DNA from: GCA-2688775 sp035288865
GTDB taxonomy: Archaea > Nanobdellota > Nanobdellia > Woesearchaeales > GW2011-AR4
DNA: 63,003 nt
Assembly (NCBI GenBank): GCA_035288865.1
Contig: DATDZA010000007.1
Coordinates: 1-63,003 of the forward strand
Direction of reading: 5' to 3'
A model generated the notes under the pieces. It made no database searches and was not told the origin of the DNA. It saw nothing but the letters and a program-made list of their open reading frames with translations. This document shows, in pieces, positions 52,711 through 61,844 of this stretch (position 1 is the stretch's first letter; the number at the start of each line of letters is the position of its first letter). The translations under genes were made by a program, and so were the position numbers.

Positions 52711-55584
52711 ATGGCAGAACCACAACCAGCACAGCAGCCAAATTCGTCTAAACTATTTGGATGGTTTAAAGATACTGCTTTTTGGGCGGGTCGAAGGGGA
52801 ATGGACACCGTATGGAATAGATTAGGAAGAAGAAAGGTCACACCTGAGGCTCGTGATCAAGGAAAGAAACTACAGTTCCCATTCAGGGAAGAATTCAAAG
52901 ATTATTTTGAGGAAAATAAGAAGAGGTTAAACAAGTTGCATGAAATAGAGGAAAGATGGGCCGCGTTAGAGGCAAGCAAAGATGTAAACTATGTTTTCCC
53001 ATATCAAGGCTTACCAACTCTTAAAAACTTGATTTATGCCAAGCTTTCTGATTCTGAGAAGCCAGACTATAGTGTTATACCAATAACCGAAATTTACAGA
53101 TTACTTGAGCATTACAGGGATATGAAAGTGTTAATGGAAGAATTGCAAACTTTTGACCATGATGGCACCATTGAAAAAGACGTCGAGGCGGCAAGACCAT
53201 ATACGCCGGACGAGATTGCCGCACTAAAACAGACAGCCAGGCAAAGAATCCTTGAATTGCAGAATGAGCTGAGTTCTGGGAGTCTAACAGATGACCAAGT
53301 GAAAGAAAAGGAGAAAGATTTGGTGGCCGTCAATGATAACTTAAGCAAACTTGAAACCGGACAACTTAGCTTTCCTTCTCTACCGAAACTGATTGTTGGC
53401 TCCAAAGAGCTACCATTTGCATTAGACGGCAGGCCTGAACAAATAACAGCTTTTGGTTACTTAAAAATAAAAGAATTCAAGGATTCGTTTTCAGATTTCA
53501 ATGATGAATTAAATACTTATGGATCTTTAGCAGGCGCTAGTGGAGCAACAAGAAATCAAATTGGAGTTCTACTAGGACAAGTATTGAAAGTTTTTGAAAC
53601 ATTTGAGAAGGTAGAGCACAGCCATCATGAAAAACTCAATACACAAATTAAAGGGTTGTTGCAAAGGGCCACAGATAACGCAGAAAAAGTTGGAACGGAC
53701 TTAAGACCTGAGAAAAACGAAATAAGGTTTTCGCATACATACAAGATAATAAGGCAATTCATTACAATTGAAATTGATGACCCTCAATACAAAATAATAG
53801 AACATCCTACAGAGATTTACAAAATAATTCCAGTTGGGAGAGATAACCAAATTCCAATCGGGAGGGATAACCCAATCAAGTACAAAAAAGTTTTGAAGAC
53901 TGCTTATTTTAATCCTAATAGAAACCCCTATAAGGATGAAATAGCAGAAATTGATCAAAAATTAAATAATCACCCATTTACTGTTCAGGAAGAAAGAGAT
54001 GCAAAAAGACGTTTTGCTGTTATTAGCACCGAGGTATCTTCCAATGAAGCAGGAATAAAAAATATCGAGAAAATAAGAGATAGGATACCTCATGTAATTG
54101 AGTCCTTTTATTCCATAGTTGCAGGCAAGATCATAAAAGGGCTAAAGGATTTCATAGACAGATCGGCAGCACCCGATCCAGAAAAAATTGCTGCCAAAGT
54201 TAGTGTGGATAATCCAGACTTCAAGGATGAATTGAAAGAGACAATCCAGGCAATTTATAAAACCTCAGGTAGCACAGAAGAACTCGATAAATCTTCTAAG
54301 AGACTTCAAGAATTGATTGAGGATGAAATACCTTCAATTCCAAGGTTTAAAGTTGCCAGTAAATCCTCCCTTAAGTTTATCCAAGATAGGATAAAAAAAC
54401 TAAATGATGCAATAGTCAAAGAAAATAGCAGGATAGACAATTTAAAATTACCTTTTTTAAACAGAATAAATGATCTTAGAAGCGAAATAGAAGAAATCAA
54501 AGATAATATCAGGAAAAAAAGGGAGCTTCAACTGAGGAGAGTTCAATTAAATTATTATCTTAAGCATCCACTTTTAAAACCAAATCATGTTTATTTGCCT
54601 GCTGCGCCGTTTGTTAAGGCTCCGGATGAAAAAGATTATGGATTAGATGAAAACGGCTGGGCTTTGGAAGTTGAGAAGGTTAATAGCCTAACTAATCCAA
54701 GGCCAGTGGGCGACACTGAAAACGGAATTTGGATAGTACTATTAGACAAATGGTGGACAGAAATCAGACAAAATCCATGGCAGATAGCAAAAATTAAAAC
54801 AAAACCTGGAGGTAAGCGGGTTATACAAGAAAAAATAACGCAGGGTATTAATCGCCACCATATAAGAGTTGTTGACCCAAGATTTGTGGACGATCTCGAT
54901 CCATTGGATAAAATAATGTTTATTGAAAATGAATGGGATTCTTATAGAGATGATTATAGGGATGGAAGATATCATCCAAATTCAAAATCAATAATTGATT
55001 ATTTGCTAGCTTCAAAGCAAGGCACCATTCCAACAAAACACATACATCTGCAGGGAAGAAATGAAATCAGAAAAGATGATGTGCAAAACAGAATTCATTT
55101 CGTGCCACTATACAACAAAAGAGGCAATGTTAGGGTTAGGTCAAATCATGAAATCCCAGATGATGAAAGAGCGGTCACAAGAGTTTATGATGTTGAAGTA
55201 CAGAAAGGTGATGCCCAAAATGATGTAGAGATACTTAAAAACCAAGTCCGTTCGCCCAATCCTTTCAACCCCGCATTCGACAGGGCTGCTCTTGGAACTG
55301 GTTTCTTGCACTGGGGCAGGATGTATTATTATGAACCCGTCGAAGGTATTAATAGATGGTCTGAAAATCCATACCCACATATTACAACTAGAGGCATAGC
55401 AAAATACTTAATTGACTTGGCTATAAGAAGGACTTTTAGCTATGAAGAGGCAAGAAACTCGTTAAGGGGAGATGAAATTGAATGGGATTATGGTATAAGA
55501 CACTATGATCCACCTTTTATTACAGACCCGTTAGGTCCTGCCAGCGGACCAGGTGGAGCGCTCTCCGGTTGGGGAAAACAATAA
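52711..55584 (+). CDS. Very large soluble protein (957 aa) of the ATPase operon
   Basis: Hydrophilic throughout, with long coiled-coil-like helices (about residues 50-230 and 420-620, for example EIEEIKDNIRKKRELQLRRV) and a C-terminal globular part from about residue 640 that is Trp/Asp-rich (LLDKWWTEIRQNPWQIAKIK) and has RSPNPFNPAFDRAALGTGFL, related to a phrase in the 531-residue protein. A short tandem, IPVGRDNQ-IPIGRDNP, occurs near residue 375. No enzymatic motif is recognised. Its stop overlaps the proC start by one base, placing the proline genes in the same transcript. Confidence 0.8.
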   Translation: MAEPQPAQQPNSSKLFGWFKDTAFWAGRRGMDTVWNRLGRRKVTPEARDQGKKLQFPFREEFKDYFEENKKRLNKLHEIEERWAALEASKDVNYVFPYQGLPTLKNLIYAKLSDSEKPDYSVIPITEIYRLLEHYRDMKVLMEELQTFDHDGTIEKDVEAARPYTPDEIAALKQTARQRILELQNELSSGSLTDDQVKEKEKDLVAVNDNLSKLETGQLSFPSLPKLIVGSKELPFALDGRPEQITAFGYLKIKEFKDSFSDFNDELNTYGSLAGASGATRNQIGVLLGQVLKVFETFEKVEHSHHEKLNTQIKGLLQRATDNAEKVGTDLRPEKNEIRFSHTYKIIRQFITIEIDDPQYKIIEHPTEIYKIIPVGRDNQIPIGRDNPIKYKKVLKTAYFNPNRNPYKDEIAEIDQKLNNHPFTVQEERDAKRRFAVISTEVSSNEAGIKNIEKIRDRIPHVIESFYSIVAGKIIKGLKDFIDRSAAPDPEKIAAKVSVDNPDFKDELKETIQAIYKTSGSTEELDKSSKRLQELIEDEIPSIPRFKVASKSSLKFIQDRIKKLNDAIVKENSRIDNLKLPFLNRINDLRSEIEEIKDNIRKKRELQLRRVQLNYYLKHPLLKPNHVYLPAAPFVKAPDEKDYGLDENGWALEVEKVNSLTNPRPVGDTENGIWIVLLDKWWTEIRQNPWQIAKIKTKPGGKRVIQEKITQGINRHHIRVVDPRFVDDLDPLDKIMFIENEWDSYRDDYRDGRYHPNSKSIIDYLLASKQGTIPTKHIHLQGRNEIRKDDVQNRIHFVPLYNKRGNVRVRSNHEIPDDERAVTRVYDVEVQKGDAQNDVEILKNQVRSPNPFNPAFDRAALGTGFLHWGRMYYYEPVEGINRWSENPYPHITTRGIAKYLIDLAIRRTFSYEEARNSLRGDEIEWDYGIRHYDPPFITDPLGPASGPGGALSGWGKQ

Positions 55585-56387
55585 TGTTAAACAAAACAAT
55601 CTCCTTCATCGGAACCGGAAAAATGGCAACAGCTTTAATTAGTTCCATTTATAGGAATAAATTAAATTATGAAATAACTGCAAGTGACCACAAAGAGGAA
55701 AATCTAAAAAATATTAAATCAAAATTTAGTAAAATAACAACAACGCTGAACAATAAAGAAGCAGTTAAAAAATCAGATATTATTTTCATTTGTGTAAAGC
55801 CCCAGGTCATTAAAGAAGTTCTAAATGAAATAAAAAGTGAAATTAAAAATCAATTAATTGTTTCAATAGCGGCAGGGATAAAAATAAAAAATATAGAAAA
55901 AATAATCGGGAAAAAAAGAGTAATCAGAGTAATGCCAAACGTAAATTGCTTAGTTGGAGAGATGGCAGCAGGATTTGCTGCAAACATCCAAGTGACCAAG
56001 AAAGATATTAAAGAAATTTCCAATTTGTTAAATTCAGCTGGCATGTCTTTTTTCATTAAAGAAGAGATGATGGATGCAATGGGAGTAATTGGACCTGGGA
56101 CTGGTCCTGCATTTTTTTCATTATTCATTAAATATCTTGCAGAAGCTGGAATGAAGAAAGGATTATCCCTAGAAATGGCCCTTAAGGTAGTCGCACAGAC
56201 AGCCCTTGGCACAGGCAAGCTTATTTTAGAAAAAAATTTGTCTCCTGACGAGATAATATCCATGGTTGCGTCAAAGAAAGGAACAACAGTAGCTGGCCTC
56301 AAAATACTTGAAAAAAATAAACTTAAAGTGATTATCCAAGATACTGTAAATGCAGCTTACAAAAGAAGCAAGGAACTGGGAAAATGA
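55584..56387 (+). CDS. proC: Pyrroline-5-carboxylate reductase
   Basis: Last step of proline synthesis, using NAD(P)H. The dinucleotide site is ISFIGTGKMATALISSIYRN at the start, then DIIFICVKPQVIKEVLNEIK, RVMPNVNCLVGEMAAGFAAN and the family signature GTTVAGLKILEKNKLKVI. At 267 residues the length is normal. ATG 55584 overlaps the previous stop (TAATG); an in-frame TTG at 55569 is less likely. It overlaps proA by four bases. Confidence 0.95.
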   Translation: MLNKTISFIGTGKMATALISSIYRNKLNYEITASDHKEENLKNIKSKFSKITTTLNNKEAVKKSDIIFICVKPQVIKEVLNEIKSEIKNQLIVSIAAGIKIKNIEKIIGKKRVIRVMPNVNCLVGEMAAGFAANIQVTKKDIKEISNLLNSAGMSFFIKEEMMDAMGVIGPGTGPAFFSLFIKYLAEAGMKKGLSLEMALKVVAQTALGTGKLILEKNLSPDEIISMVASKKGTTVAGLKILEKNKLKVIIQDTVNAAYKRSKELGK

Positions 56388-57679
56388 GCATGACAGAACA
56401 GGCAAAATTGGCAAAAGAAGCGGCAGTCAAACTGGCTACATTGCCGACCAAAATCAAGAACAAAGCATTGCTTGAAATAGCAAAATCAATAAAAAAAAAT
56501 TCAAAATCAATAATAAATGAAAATAAAAAAGATATTGAAGCGGCCAAAAAATCAAATCTGAATAATGTGCTAATTAAAAGATTAAAGATTGATGAAAACA
56601 AAATAAGCGAGATGATTGAAGAAATAAGAAGTGTCATAAAATTAGAAGACCCTGTTGGAAAAATCTTGTCCCAGATGGAATTAGATAAAGGATTGATGTT
56701 GTACCAAGTCACGTGCCCCATCGGAGTTATTGGGGCAATTTTTGAATCAAGGCCTGACGCAGTCACGCAAATCAGCTCTCTGTGCCTAAAATCAGGCAAT
56801 GCTGTCATAATGAAAGGCGGCTCTGAAGCCATTAATTCAAACAGAATACTTGTAAAAATAATTTCAGAAACTGCAGAGGAAAATTGGATTCCAAAAGGTT
56901 TTGTGCAGTTAATAGAAACAAGAGGGCAAGTTTCTGAAATGATAAAATTGTATGAGGATATCGATTTAATCATTCCCAGAGGAAGCAATTCATTTGTAAA
57001 GTATATAAAAGAAAATTCGATGATACCTGTACTGGGGCATTCAGAGGGAATTTGCCATGTTTATATAGATAAAGATGCTGATATAAAAAAGGCAGTTGGA
57101 ATCAGCTTTGATGCAAAATGCCAGTATCCTGCTGTCTGCAATGCGATGGAAACCTTACTGGTGCATAAAGATATTGCAAAGAAATTTTTGCCTCAGATGA
57201 TTGGTAAATTCAAGGAAGTAAATGTAGAAGTAAGAGGAGACGCATTAACAAAAAAAATTGCAAATAACATCAAGAATGCAACTGAAGAAGATTGGGATAC
57301 CGAATATAATAATTTAGTTTTATCAATTAAAGTTGTCAACAATCTCGATGAAGCAATTAATCATATAAATAAACATTCTTCAAAACATACAGACTCAATA
57401 GTTACAGAAAACAGGAAAAGTGCTGAAATTTTCATGAATTTGGTTGATTCAGCATCTGTCATGTGGAACGCTTCAACGAGATTTGCAGACGGTTTTAGGT
57501 TTGGAAAAGGCGCAGAGGTCGGAATAAGCACTTCCAAGATACATGCTAGGGGCCCTGTCGGGCTGGAAGGATTGGTAATTTACAAATACAAATTGATTGG
57601 AAAAGGGCATGTTGTTAAGGATTACACCGGAAAAGATGCTAAGAAGTATAAGCACAGGATTATTAAAAAATTATTTTAA
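56384..57679 (+). CDS. proA: Gamma-glutamyl phosphate reductase
   Basis: Second step of proline synthesis, reducing gamma-glutamyl phosphate with NADPH. The aldehyde dehydrogenase-type fold shows PIGVIGAIFESRPDAVTQIS, KGGSEAINSNRILVKIISE, and the catalytic Cys in KCQYPAVCNAMETLLVHKD (about residue 251). GAEVGISTSKIHARGPVGLE near the end is the family signature. The 431 residues are normal. Overlaps proC by four bases and precedes proB by 19. Confidence 0.96.
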   Translation: MSMTEQAKLAKEAAVKLATLPTKIKNKALLEIAKSIKKNSKSIINENKKDIEAAKKSNLNNVLIKRLKIDENKISEMIEEIRSVIKLEDPVGKILSQMELDKGLMLYQVTCPIGVIGAIFESRPDAVTQISSLCLKSGNAVIMKGGSEAINSNRILVKIISETAEENWIPKGFVQLIETRGQVSEMIKLYEDIDLIIPRGSNSFVKYIKENSMIPVLGHSEGICHVYIDKDADIKKAVGISFDAKCQYPAVCNAMETLLVHKDIAKKFLPQMIGKFKEVNVEVRGDALTKKIANNIKNATEEDWDTEYNNLVLSIKVVNNLDEAINHINKHSSKHTDSIVTENRKSAEIFMNLVDSASVMWNASTRFADGFRFGKGAEVGISTSKIHARGPVGLEGLVIYKYKLIGKGHVVKDYTGKDAKKYKHRIIKKLF

Positions 57680-57698
57680 TAATAAATACTAAAATAAA

Positions 57699-58481
57699 AT
57701 GACGAGAACTTTTAAATCTAAAAGGATTGTAATCAAAATAGGCACTAATGTATTAACAGATAAAAATGGATTATTAGATTCAAATATCATAAAAAATCTG
57801 GTTTACCAAATAGCTGAAATAAAAAACAGCAAAGATATTGTAATAATCACGAGTGGAGCGATTGGAGCAGGCATGCAGGAGTTGGGGATCAAGAAAAGAC
57901 CGATAGATGTAGTGGGGCAGCAAGTTTGCGCGGCAGTAGGCCAAGGCATATTAATGACCAGCTATCATGAAATGTTTAGCAACCACAGCATAAAAATAGC
58001 CCAAATATTGATAACTTACAATGATTTAGCCAATAAAGAAAATTACAAGCATTTGGCCAACAGCTTGGAAAGATTGCTAGATCTTGGAATAATACCAATA
58101 ATAAATGAAAATGATCCTGTATCTATAAGCGAGATAGGCCCTTCCTTTGGAGATAATGATAAAATGTCAGCTTTGATTGCAAATAAAATAAAAGCTGGTT
58201 TGCTTATTATATTGACAAACGTCGACGGATTGTTTGACAAAGACCCAAATGATAAAGATGCTGTGTTGATAAATGAAGTTAAAAATGTAGACAAAAAAAT
58301 AGAATCGATGGGAAGCGGCTCAAGCGCTCTTGGAATTGGAGGAATGAAGACCAAAATCCAGGCTGCAAAAGAAGTGACAAAAGCCGGAGGAACTGTAATA
58401 ATAGCGAATGGACGAAAAAATGGCGCATTGATTGACATCATTGAAGGGAAAGATATTGGAACAATATTTTATCCGAATTAA
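57699..58481 (+). CDS. proB: Glutamate 5-kinase without PUA domain
   Basis: First and regulated step of proline synthesis. The amino acid kinase fold shows KRIVIKIGTNVLTDKNGLLD, ITSGAIGAGMQELGIKKRP, the substrate site FGDNDKMSALIANKIKAGLL, and GIGGMKTKIQAAKEVTKAGG. It ends after 260 residues, so the C-terminal PUA domain found in many bacterial enzymes is missing; shorter forms are known. With proC and proA it makes a complete pathway from glutamate. Confidence 0.95.
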   Translation: MTRTFKSKRIVIKIGTNVLTDKNGLLDSNIIKNLVYQIAEIKNSKDIVIITSGAIGAGMQELGIKKRPIDVVGQQVCAAVGQGILMTSYHEMFSNHSIKIAQILITYNDLANKENYKHLANSLERLLDLGIIPIINENDPVSISEIGPSFGDNDKMSALIANKIKAGLLIILTNVDGLFDKDPNDKDAVLINEVKNVDKKIESMGSGSSALGIGGMKTKIQAAKEVTKAGGTVIIANGRKNGALIDIIEGKDIGTIFYPN

Positions 58482-58503
58482 TTGATAAAATGAGGTGTTT
58501 ATA

Positions 58504-59214
58504 ATGGAAATTAAGTTATGGAAGAAACCGAAAAACTGCACGATAATAGAAGGTTTTCCCGGATTTGGATTGGTTGGAACTATTGCAACTGAGTTTCTGA
58601 TCGAGCATCTGAAGACGGAGCAGATCGGAAAGATTTTGTTCAATGATATGCCTGCCATGGTTGCGATACACGAGAACAAGCTAGTTGAGCCATTGGGTGT
58701 TTTTTACAACCAGGAATATAATGTTGTTCTGCTGCATGCAATTACTGCTGCAACCCACTATGAATGGGAAATGGCAGATACAATCAAGAAACTCTCAACA
58801 AGTTTGGGAGCAAAAGAAATAATTTCTCTCGAAGGCGTTGGATCAGGACAAGAAAGTGAAATCTCGAGGGTGTTTTATTATTCAAATAATGACAAAAGCT
58901 CAAAAGTGTTTGAGAAAGCTGGAATTGAATCACTCAAGGAGGGAATAATAATTGGAGTAACAGGTGCGGTTTTACTTAGGATAGAAAATACCCCCATAAG
59001 CTGCATTTTTGCAGAGACTCACTCGAATCTGCCAGACAGTAAAGCTGCCGCCAAGGTCATTGAAGCGCTTGACAAGTATCTCGGAATGAATTTAGATTAC
59101 AAGCCACTTCTGGAACAGGCGCAGAAGTTTGAAGATAAGCTGAAGACGATTCTCCAGAAGAGCCAGGAAGCGCAGGATACGAGCGACAAGAAGAAACTAA
59201 GCTATTTCGGGTAA
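58504..59214 (+). CDS. PAC2 family protein, possible proteasome assembly factor
   Basis: The 236-residue protein starts MEIKLWKKPKNCTIIEGFPG with GFGLVGTIATEFLIEHLKTE, the PAC2 signature, followed by LVEPLGVFYNQEYNVVLLHA and SLEGVGSGQESEISRVFYYS. Archaeal PbaB-type members help assemble or cap the proteasome. GAGGTG seven bases upstream supports ATG 58504 over a GTG within that site. The last 40 residues form a charged helix. It lies 22 bases after proB, so could be co-transcribed. Confidence 0.88.
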   Translation: MEIKLWKKPKNCTIIEGFPGFGLVGTIATEFLIEHLKTEQIGKILFNDMPAMVAIHENKLVEPLGVFYNQEYNVVLLHAITAATHYEWEMADTIKKLSTSLGAKEIISLEGVGSGQESEISRVFYYSNNDKSSKVFEKAGIESLKEGIIIGVTGAVLLRIENTPISCIFAETHSNLPDSKAAAKVIEALDKYLGMNLDYKPLLEQAQKFEDKLKTILQKSQEAQDTSDKKKLSYFG

Positions 59215-60224
59215 AAAATCTTGATTTTAAATTATACCGGATGAAATCGTATTTGTCGTCGGTGAATTATTGAAAAAATGATAGTCTTATTTATAAGCCA
59301 TTGAAATACAAAAACTTCTGACTATGCATCCTAACTCAAATGGGCCATATAGTTTTACTCTTTAACTCTCACTTTTCAGATTGTAATAAGAGGTTAATCG
59401 GTCAAGTCTGATTGTGCCGTTTAATCAGCAAAAATAATTAACAATTTTAATTTAAGGAATTATAAGCCGTGGTTTATAGTGCCTATAATGATTAAATTTC
59501 GGGCTTTTAGCCTGTCTAATCCTTAAGTAAGCCTGTATTGCATAGTGCCTAACTGATTGTTTTAAGTCTCACTTCCCAGCTCTAGAACGGCAAAAAATTA
59601 ACAAAAAAGACATTCTAGTGTCTCTGCTATATTTAGTAATCTAATGTTCTGCTGCTTACTCGCCGTGATTGGCCTGATTCAAACATTGGTTTAAAATGGG
59701 CTTTTTTGACAGTAACTCCAATTATCCGGATTAGCCAGCCTAAATAGTTAAAACAGCCGTTCCGTCTAAATCTAAATCTTAACCTGCATAATGAACCTGT
59801 TTAAAATTGTTTTTCTATGCAAAATATTGCTTTTATTTATTTTCGTATATAAACTATCTATCTGATCAAAAATATAGGATTTTCTTTGTTTCCAATATGC
59901 TCATTGTTAAACTTTTAACTCTCACTTCTTACTAGTAAACTTCACCTTTTATTGATAATTTTCTATATTGAAATTATTAATACGAGTAATTTATATTTTT
60001 TAATATAATTGTTATAATATTTATTTTATGACATATTAATTTTCTACTTTATATCGTATCCATTATAATATATCAAAATTGTTTTAACAATTATTATATA
60101 ATCTATATTTAATATTAGAATATAACACTTAAATAATATAATTAAATCTCAAAATATTTAATAAATAACAATTGCAAAATTAAAATAAAAAGCATTAAAT
60201 TCTTACAGATTTTTAATTAAAAAA
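59215..60224. other. Gene-free 1 kb region with dispersed repeats and an extreme AT-rich end
   Basis: No ORF longer than a few dozen codons on either strand. The 13-mer TTAACTCTCACTT occurs at 59362-59374 and 59915-59927, and as TTAAGTCTCACTT at 59562-59574. ATAGTGCCTA occurs twice (near 59478 and 59542) inside similar contexts. From about 59940 to 60220 the sequence is almost all A and T. Candidates are a long non-coding RNA, a cluster of small RNAs, or a replication origin with an unwinding element. None can be supported further by eye. Confidence 0.4.
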
Positions 60225-60665
60225 ATGAAAAAAATTTATGTTATTTCTTGTGTGATTTTTATAATCATTTTTTTAACGAGTTGCAAACAAATTTCAAATC
60301 AAGTTTTAATTGATAACAGAAAACAATTAATTAAAGTAAATGTTGAAATTGCCGACGACAATAATGAGAGAATGATTGGATTGATGTTTAGGGAAAATCT
60401 TGACGAAAATTCTGGGATGCTGTTTGTTTTTGATGATGAAGTTAATCAAACTTTTTGGATGAAAAACACAATGATTTCTTTGGATATGATTTTTATCAGC
60501 AAAGACATGAAAATTGTTGATATAAAATACGCAACTCCATGCGAGGAGGATCCGTGTAGATTGTATAAATCGTCCAAGCCCGCTAAATATGTTCTAGAAG
60601 TGAACGGAAATTTTACGATTGAAAATAAGATTAAGATAGACGACAAAATTACCCTAAATCAATAG
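60225..60665 (+). CDS. DUF192 lipoprotein
   Basis: The N-terminus KKIYVISCVIFIIIFLTSCK is a signal peptide with a lipobox (LTSC). The DUF192 domain follows: NVEIADDNNERMIGLMFREN, then MLFVFDDEVNQTFWMKNTMI with the conserved F-W-M-K-N-T, and SLDMIFISKDMKIVDIKYAT with ATPCEEDPCRLYKSS. The family role is unknown; it is often exported. The 146-residue length is normal. Confidence 0.9.
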   Translation: MKKIYVISCVIFIIIFLTSCKQISNQVLIDNRKQLIKVNVEIADDNNERMIGLMFRENLDENSGMLFVFDDEVNQTFWMKNTMISLDMIFISKDMKIVDIKYATPCEEDPCRLYKSSKPAKYVLEVNGNFTIENKIKIDDKITLNQ

Positions 60666-60699
60666 ATATATAAAGTACCGATATGCTGTAATCTAAAAA

Positions 60700-60852
60700 A
60701 TGGCAGAAATAATGTGCAAGAAATGCAACGAAAAATTGCATAAAAAAGGAATTTTGCAGAGCGGCAATTCAAAGTATGATGTTTACCGCTGCAATGAATG
60801 CGGCCACGAGGAAATGCGGGCCATCAGTGTTAATGAAAAATATCACCGCTAA
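60700..60852 (+). CDS. Small zinc-ribbon protein, 50 aa
   Basis: The product MAEIMCKKCNEKLHKKGILQ continues to DVYRCNECGHEEMRAISVNE, giving two C-x2-C knuckles 28 residues apart: a zinc ribbon. ATATATAAAG lies about 30 bases before the ATG, so the gene is probably leaderless. Small zinc ribbons of this kind often bind RNA or partner proteins. It is too short to classify further. Confidence 0.75.
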   Translation: MAEIMCKKCNEKLHKKGILQSGNSKYDVYRCNECGHEEMRAISVNEKYHR

Positions 60853-60989
60853 ATTCTTGATTTTCTGATAATTAAAATGATTAATGTTTAATCTGATAAG
60901 CCCACCTATTTGTTCAAGAGAGGGTTAAATTCAATGACTCTCGTCGACAAAAGCAGTGTGTTGGATTTCTGATGTTTAAAAAGTTCATT

Positions 60990-61155
60990 TAATGCCCAAA
61001 GTTTCGTGAGCTTTTTCTCCTCGAAAAATTGCCCTCGAAGTTTGAGGCAACCCACAAACTTCAGAGCTGGCAAATTTTTCAGAGCTGAGAAAAAGTTACG
61101 CAAAATCTGAATGACGCAAGGAATTCGATTTTGCCACGAAACGAGTATTATACGT
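60990..61155 (+). repeat. Nested-hairpin repeat, copy 2
   Basis: Arms from outside to inside: GTTTCGTG (61001-61008) with CACGAAAC (61135-61142); CTTTTTCTC (61011-61019) with GAGAAAAAG (61087-61095), the same arm as in copy 1 at 23 kb; GAAAAATTGCC (61023-61033) with GGCAAATTTTTC (61069-61080); GAAGTTTG (61037-61044) with CAAACTTC (61055-61062), loop AGGCAACCCA. A second hairpin GCAAAATC/GATTTTGC occupies the right side. The right border ATTATACGT (61147-61155) is the complement of ACGTATAAT at the left of copy 3. Confidence 0.75.
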
Positions 61156-61276
61156 AGCGAAGCGGGCTTTTTTTATGACCAAAAAACTTCTGAGTTCTGG
61201 GCTTTACGAAATAGAATGAAGTCCCGAAACGTTAGGTTTATATAGATTAATGTCTTTGAAATTTATAGGTGAAAAT

Positions 61277-61456
61277 ATGAGCGGAACAATAACAGTAAAT
61301 AAAGATGCTATCCTTGATCTTGTTCGTGTAAAGGAAGAATTTGATTCCATAGTTGAATCACTGGAACTTATGGCTGACAAAGACTTTATGGACTCTTACA
61401 AAAAGGCAAAAGAACAAATCAAACAAAGAGATTTTGCTGATTGGAATGAGTTATAA
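61277..61456 (+). CDS. Antitoxin of a RelBE-type pair
   Basis: The 59-residue product starts MSGTITVNKDAILDLVRVKE and is acidic and helical toward the end (DSYKKAKEQIKQRDFADWNE), which fits a RelB-like antitoxin. AGGTGA lies four to nine bases before ATG 61277, favouring this start over the ATG at 61250. It overlaps the toxin gene by 11 bases. The family is inferred mainly from the partner. Confidence 0.75.
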   Translation: MSGTITVNKDAILDLVRVKEEFDSIVESLELMADKDFMDSYKKAKEQIKQRDFADWNEL

Positions 61457-61703
61457 AATTCTTCCGACTAAGGAATTCTCCAAGGATTTCAAGAAATTGG
61501 ACAATCAACTGCAGGTTCGAATAAAGAATAAAATGGAGGAGGTTGCTGAAGAACCGACACGATTCAAGCATCTTCATTATGATTTAAAAGGTAGCTGTCG
61601 TCTGTGGATTGGAAAGCTCAGAATAATATTCTCCTATGACGTTGATAAACAAAAACTCTATCTTGAGAAAATTGTATTTGGACACAAGTACGAAGAAGTG
61701 TAG
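61446..61703 (+). CDS. RelE/ParE-family toxin
   Basis: The 85-residue product starts MSYKILPTKEFSKDFKKLDN and continues with HLHYDLKGSCRLWIGKLRII, FSYDVDKQKLYLEKIVFGHK: the RelE fold with basic residues in the R-x-W-x-x-x-x-R-I-x-F pattern. RelE toxins cut mRNA at the ribosome. The unit lies between nested-hairpin repeats (60990-61155 and 61724-61751), as expected of mobile cargo. Confidence 0.85.
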   Translation: MSYKILPTKEFSKDFKKLDNQLQVRIKNKMEEVAEEPTRFKHLHYDLKGSCRLWIGKLRIIFSYDVDKQKLYLEKIVFGHKYEEV

Positions 61704-61723
61704 GGACTTCGGAATGAATAAAG

Positions 61724-61751
61724 TACGTATAGTTCAACAGAATTATGCGTA
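61724..61751 (+). repeat. Simple 12-base-pair hairpin related to the repeat borders
   Basis: TACGTATAGTTC (61724-61735), loop AACA, GAATTATGCGTA (61740-61751) pair over 12 positions with two G-T pairs. ACGTATA is also the border word of copies 2 and 3 of the nested-hairpin repeat. It may be an empty version of that repeat. Confidence 0.55.
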
Positions 61752-61844
61752 AGAATGAAGGAAAAGTTTTTTGGTTTAAAGTGTGATTTTTTGAGAAATT
61801 TAATAGAAAATTATTTATACCTATTAGGCAATCCTAATTTGAAG

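Noticed and set aside
59215..60224. CRISPR array suspected from the three spaced 13-mers
   Set aside because: The repeats are only 13 bases, spaced 200 and 353 bases apart, and no cas genes are present.
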